Translations under genes and position numbers: made by a program
Assembly: GCA_910592205.1 (NCBI GenBank)
Contig: CAJVPJ010000186.1
Coordinates: 1 to 36,809, forward strand
Direction of reading: 5' to 3'
DNA: 36,809 nucleotides
DNA from: Paraglomus occultum
Taxonomy: Eukaryota > Glomeromycota > Glomeromycetes > Paraglomerales > Paraglomeraceae
In this document: piece after piece, positions 31,641 to 36,809 of the stretch
Position numbering within the stretch: the stretch's first letter is position 1
Layout: each line of letters begins with the position of its first letter
Notes under the pieces: model-generated
Database searches by the model: none
Seen by the model: the letters and a program-made list of their open reading frames with translations, nothing else
Told to the model about the DNA's origin: nothing

Positions 31641-34638
31641 TTAGTAAGCAATCAAGGAAAAAAAAAAAGGCAAATGCTTTGTAATCGGAAAAGATGACTA
31701 CTAATTTTGTGTAGTAAGATGGAAGAGGTTCCTCAGTTATGATTTACGTCAAACTTAATAACTGTATAATGCTAGAATATTTGTATTTTTTTATGTGTGT
31801 GTCCAAATTTCATGTTTACCGAATCCGATTATCTTTCTCCAATTTCACTTTTATGATTCCCTGTAGTATTATTAATGTTGTAAAATTTCAGAGTTGAGTA
31901 CCCTGGGATAGCATATCAAGAACTTTACTCGTAAACAATAAAGGAGTCAATTGTGATTGGCGACTTGCGCAAAATTGTTTCGCAATGACGTTATTGAATC
32001 AAAATCGTCTTTAGGTTGGCGTGGCATATATCTCCGTGCTTACTGAGAATTAGAGTAGTGTTAAACGCGCCGATATGTTAGTTGTGTTAACTAATATTTA
32101 AGACAAACATTTATAAATTTTGTGAGATGATGCGAAGCAGAAATGCAAGATTACTTTAATCCCAAAACCAAACACAACAGCTAACTAGTTTGATCGAGAT
32201 CTCAAAGATGTAAAGTAGTGGCTCACGAATGATTTATCTAAAAAAATTTTGACATTAAATATTCTCTTTTCAACTGCATTTGTTAGCATTATAGTCACGT
32301 TCTTATTATTTGGCAAATATTTATTTTCTTTTCAAGAATAAGAATAATAGTTGAAATTAACCTCTGTCTTAACATACAAATACATTCTGTTTATAGTTCT
32401 TTTCCCTTCTGCTCTCCTTTCATACATTATTTATCAACATTGCTATTTCCAAGTTTTTTCTGTTTGTTTGAATGCTGGCCAGTTAATTTTTTATTAATAT
32501 TACAGGGCTTACTTTTTAATTTTAATCAAAGATTTGTTCAAATTGTTCTCATTATCCTTGGTAAAAGGGTTACCGTTTTAATTAATAAAATAATCAGAGC
32601 ATTTTTCGAGTATGCGAATTCAACCTTGTAAACAATAAATTCTATTTATTCGTGATCAAATTCTTCAACAAATGGTCAAAGATAGTTTTGTCAATACACT
32701 AACAACTTAATTTTCATTATTCTTTTCAAATTGACTAGTATTAATATTGACTGAACGACTTGGTATTAACCAGAATTAATTTTTTTACATTGCGATAATT
32801 AGTTTATATTTAAAAAATTATAGAAGAGCTTAATTAAAAAAAACTTTTACTAATTATTGTGTACCGATTTTATTTAGAAATTCGAGCTGACTAAGTTGCA
32901 TTTTCTCAGTTATGAGCTGTAAAACCGTATAATCATTCTATTTAATTAAAATTTTTTTAAATTTGACTAAAATAATTATAATATTAAAATTATTCCAAGT
33001 AATTTATAATGGCTATAATGCTAACATAACGCTACTTGAATTACAACAGTGAATCGCGTTAGCTGTCCTCATATTTTATTATAACGTTTCGTGATGGTTG
33101 GTACGATTTATATTTTCTCACGTGATCACAATGAAAACGCGAATTCCCGCGCGAAACGGAAAAATACTCAACTCGTGACCCCTGAATTTGTTGAAAAGCA
33201 AACGTCGATCATTATTCTTTTTCTTTTATGTTCGATGCATATTCATTAAACAACGCGAAATGGTACGCGCAAGTCAACGTGCACTAGTTTCATTCAGGCA
33301 CCATTATACATTAATTATAACCATCAATTATAGGATGGAAGGTATAACTATTGTCATTTGAGCACAACTAATGCACTTAAATTCGATCAATGGCGCACGC
33401 TCGACAAGTTGAAACCGTCTGGTTTGTACAAGTCAGTCTATTCCCTTTGTAAAAAGTATTAGTCATAACACGATAGCGTTTTTGTAGATATATCGATCCC
33501 TCGGCAGTATACAGATTCTCAGGATGAATGTAATTACAATCTTGGACTGACACATCGGCATTGAAATCGTAAATGACCTTTTTTTTTTTATCTTACTAGC
33601 GACCTTGATGCCAGCTAACCACAACAAAAATCAATCACTGACCGGGAAATGGGATGACTTTGCGACTGACTTTTTCAAACGTGAAAATTCGACAAGGATA
33701 AATGGAACGGCGAACGCGAGACGAATAAGAGAGTACAGGGATATATAAGGGTAGGAGGCATACTGCGAAGGAATTTCTATTATGATCATCGAGAATGGGA
33801 ATCAAAACCAACAACTTGTTTTAGTTCCAGTCAAAATTTCTTAATTAATAAACAATCAATAACGCGTTCTCCGTTTATTAGAAAAACTGCATATTGTAAC
33901 TAACTCTGATCGCAAATATAAGCGTGCTTCATGTATGGACAAGCGATATGTGGCGGCATACTTTATTTCCAGTATTATCTGTTACGATATAGTTATCACA
34001 CGTTGTTGGCTTTTGACTCTAACTTGACTGCTACCACCTGACAGAATATTAATATACGCGAAAGTAAACCACATATTAATTCGTTGGAGCACAAAACTCG
34101 CATGTCATTGAGTTATTGTTAATCAGTAAGAGATTGTGTATCACATTCTAGCTGCATTTGTCAAAAAAATATATTACGTTTACTCAACTTTATAAACAAA
34201 AGGTACTTCTTGTGAAAATTGCAAATTCGGGATGCGTCAGAATTTGATTCGCCTATATAAGCGTGTGGAAATGTTATCATGTTTCGATCAAACCTTTCAC
34301 CTGAAAATACGAGTGAGCTTTGCTTTGCACGGACCTTGATGAAAAATCAAAAGTGAGAAAGACTTGAGCTGTTTGGAAAATAATATTGCGTAGCTTATGA
34401 TATCAAAGTGTATTTACAAGAAATAAATGTTTTGAGTTTAACATGTTTTCAATGCATGCTACGTAAGCTATTTCGCAAAGGAAACAATAAAATTATATCA
34501 TTTCAGGTATGCAAGTTGAGATAACCGCTTATAACGCTATTATGATAAACTATAAAGAAAACACCCTCAATCACCAAAAACAGATATTTACAAACACCTA
34601 TTAAATTATATTAATGTTCTAGCCTCGCGTTCTATCAA
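31641..34638. other. 3 kb convergent spacer, AT-rich, no supported gene
   Basis: It separates the 3' ends of VTC4 and the BRAP2-like gene, so no coding promoter is required here. Two good TATA-like strings, ATATATAAGG at 33740-33750 and CTATATAA at 34253-34260, nonetheless occur on the plus strand without a matching long ORF. A GC-richer patch with GCGAATTCCCGCGCGAAACG lies near 33139. The stretch 32700-33000 is very AT-rich. Non-coding transcripts or element remnants are possible; none is shown. Confidence 0.45.
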
Positions 34639-36809
34639 TTATTTCCTGCCCTTTCTTCTCCTCCCTGGTGAACTGGAATTCGTCTCACTGACAACAATAT
34701 CTCCTCCCGCCAATTCTGGATTATCTTGCATAGAATTATGGGCAGAGAAATGGCACATGAGATCCCGAACTTGTTCTTCAAGGTCTTTGATCATTTTATC
34801 TTTTTCTTCCATCTGAGCTTCAAAATATTGTTGTTTTCTTAATAATGAAGCCGTCATCTATATCAGATAAGGGTATTCAGGTAAACGTTCTGGCCAATAA
34901 ACACGTAATTATTATACCTGCGCAAACTTACTTCTTTCTCCTCTTTGTATTCTTTTTCGATTTTCTCCGCCTTTTCTTTCACCTTCTCGTACTTTTTCTC
35001 AAGAGCCCGTTTATCTTTCTCAAGACTCGGTATCCTCTCTTTTTCAAGCACGTTTTTGTCATTTATTGCTTTATCCCTCTCACTCTTGAGGACTTTCATT
35101 TCATCAGATATACTTTGGACTTGTGCTGACAGAGATGAGAGCTGAAGGGTGATTGAATTGACTTTTTCTTCATAATAAGTCCGTTGAGAAGACAGTTGCG
35201 TAGTCAAGAGGTATGAATACTCGAGACCTATAGCATCAATTTTATCCTGCAGTTGGCATGAAAGCAAGTCATACATAAGTTTCTGCAAGTATGTGAAAAC
35301 ATACTATTGAACAATAGTATACCTGTCCAGCTTGCTCGGTGGGTGGCGCCTGGACTTGCGGGGGCGCATTCGGGCTGGGTAGTTCAACTAGCTTTCCATC
35401 AGACTTGTTTTGAATAAGGCGATGCACGTACCTGAACATTTGATAAACACCTACTATTAATATACATTGCTCTAACGCAGGCAAACGTTCTCAGTTCTGC
35501 TTACCCATCCCCAGCATAGTCCCATACTCGCTGTGTTTCCAATTCTAAAGCATACAGATGGGATGTCTGTTCGTAATGGCTATATGCATGTTTTTCTTGG
35601 TATCTCCCACACCCGATATTTCCACATAGAAGACATATCCATAGATTTTCCGTCGCACCGCAGACACCACACTCATTCTGTTCAAGGGAATTTTCCAGAA
35701 TGTCCCGCTTCTGAGAATACCGGCAGACGGGACAACTAATAAGATATACAGTGAGTAAGTGAAATTGGTTTTACGTTACTCTCATCAAGAATTCATACTC
35801 TCTTCTCACCTGCTGTCACCCCACTTGCTCAAACAATGACAATGAAAGGTATGCTGACACAATATAGTCAATAATCCTGTGACACCTGCGTCCATTCTTT
35901 CTAGACAAACGGGGCATGTTGGCAATTCGTACAGTGAAGAAGCAGCAGAGCTCTCATCTGGCGTTTTTGTCTTAGAACCGTCTTGGTCAGATTCAAAAGG
36001 GTCATAAAGGAAAGGGAAAGCGTATGGTGGCAAAGAACTAGAGTGAAACTCTATGGATTGGACGTAGACTATATGGCAGATTTCAGGCTTTAATGGAACA
36101 GCGTGTTAGATACATTAGAATGACGTAAAAAAATAAGTAGGTAAATCCAAATCTCACCTCCATAGAACTAAATGGACGTCCGTTGAATTGATCATAAAAA
36201 TCCCTCGCCGCTCGCGGGTGACGAAACTTCATCAATACCATATACTTGTTTGGTGCAGAGTCTCTATCAAGTCAACTGGTGTTATTCTTAAATGTCTACA
36301 ATCATCAAACGACACGACACCCTCCAAACCATGCCCAAGTCTCTAACTTTTTATAATCCTCACCTAATCATTCTAAAATGACTGACATAGTTTCTCACAG
36401 GCGCAACAAATCCCAAAAAGTCAGACGCACTCATATATGATGGGACTGCCAAAACAGCCAATATGGTGCCAGCCGTATCGTGGATGCTATTATTCTCTTC
36501 AACAGACTGTGATTGAATATTTTGTTGTGGTGATGATTGACTATTGTCCTTTATTTCTTTTTTGCCTCGATACAAGTGCAATATACCATAACTGATATTA
36601 GTCACGCCCGATTTTAAAGGAATAAATTCGCCTGTTGGTGGAATCACATTGTGATTGGTAGAAGAACGCGATTTGGAATTAACAGGTATGGACGAATCAG
36701 AGGTAGTATTTGCGGTTGTAGCTATTGTTGCAGTTGCCGGAGATGATATAGTTTGGCGCCCTGTGCTCACGCGTGCATCAGCCTCATGATTATCTTCATT
36801 TTTACTCTT
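34639..36809 (-). CDS. BRAP2/Etp1-type RING and UBP zinc-finger protein, 5' end outside window
   Basis: Seven exons on the minus strand: 36809 (edge)-36364, 36263-36158, 36087-35810, 35735-35505, 35431-35323, 35282-34932 and 34857-34639, giving at least 579 residues. The frame stays open to the window edge, so the start lies beyond it. Order of parts: a Ser/Thr-rich lead; a BRAP2 RNP-like domain ([19 protein letters not shown] and [18 protein letters not shown]); a RING-H2 finger ([28 protein letters not shown] after splicing); a UBP-type zinc finger ([38 protein letters not shown]); then a long coiled coil and a basic tail. Human BRAP/IMP is a Ras-responsive ubiquitin ligase; yeast Etp1 acts in ethanol tolerance and transporter turnover. 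Zinc ligands appear complete, so ubiquitin-ligase activity and ubiquitin binding are likely. Confidence 0.95.

Noticed and set aside
1-36809. CRISPR arrays, bacterial operons, rRNA genes, viral genes
   Set aside because: No regularly spaced repeats, no rRNA-like conserved blocks, no polycistronic layout and no viral protein were seen; intron-rich genes indicate a eukaryotic nuclear region.

Overview
This window looks like nuclear DNA of a filamentous fungus. It is AT-rich, has short GT-AG introns in nearly every gene, long gene-poor stretches, and proteins that fit fungal families. The best single marker is a complete vacuolar transporter chaperone 4 (VTC4) gene. Intron density, AT content, scattered repeat debris and a VTC4 close to the yeast protein suggest an early-diverging Mucoromycota-type fungus, possibly Glomeromycotina (arbuscular mycorrhizal). 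The lineage is inference; no rRNA or mitochondrial marker is present. I found no CRISPR array, rRNA, operon or convincing tRNA.

Layout, left to right. A short repeat-bearing flank (1-418) precedes a minus-strand CCR4/Ngl2-type exonuclease-phosphatase (419-1956). This diverges across 141 bp from an F-box/leucine-rich-repeat protein (2098-4211). After a 2.6 kb spacer comes the COPII GTPase Sar1 (6813-7949, six exons). Next is about 7.4 kb of accessory DNA (7950-15354) with decayed, transposon-like fragments and a few orphan ORFs. An intronless, secreted SMP-30/gluconolactonase-like beta-propeller follows (15355-16386). A minus-strand gene resembling proteasome assembly chaperone 1 (16624-17476) diverges from GET4 (18134-19683, seven exons). 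Then come a minus-strand CRAL-TRIO/RhoGAP protein (20858-22827) and the minus-strand mitochondrial ribosomal protein mL46 (24729-26054). After a 3 kb spacer lies VTC4 (29178-31640). A 3 kb convergent spacer separates it from a BRAP2/Etp1-type RING and UBP-zinc-finger ubiquitin ligase (34639-36809), whose 5' end lies beyond the window.

The genes are mostly core eukaryotic housekeeping: membrane traffic (Sar1, Get4, RhoGAP), ubiquitin-proteasome (F-box, chaperone candidate, BRAP2), mitochondrial translation (mL46), RNA turnover (Ngl2-like) and polyphosphate synthesis (VTC4). They do not form one pathway. I assembled exons by hand from splice signals, reading frame and family knowledge; every multi-exon model below closes in frame. 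I do not see a wholly new biological system. The best leads are a dispersed repeat ending in a splice-acceptor-like TTGCAG, a stop-free intron of 72 bases that splits a catalytic motif, an in-frame duplication in the F-box protein, an intronless secreted propeller, and orphan exon candidates in the accessory stretch.
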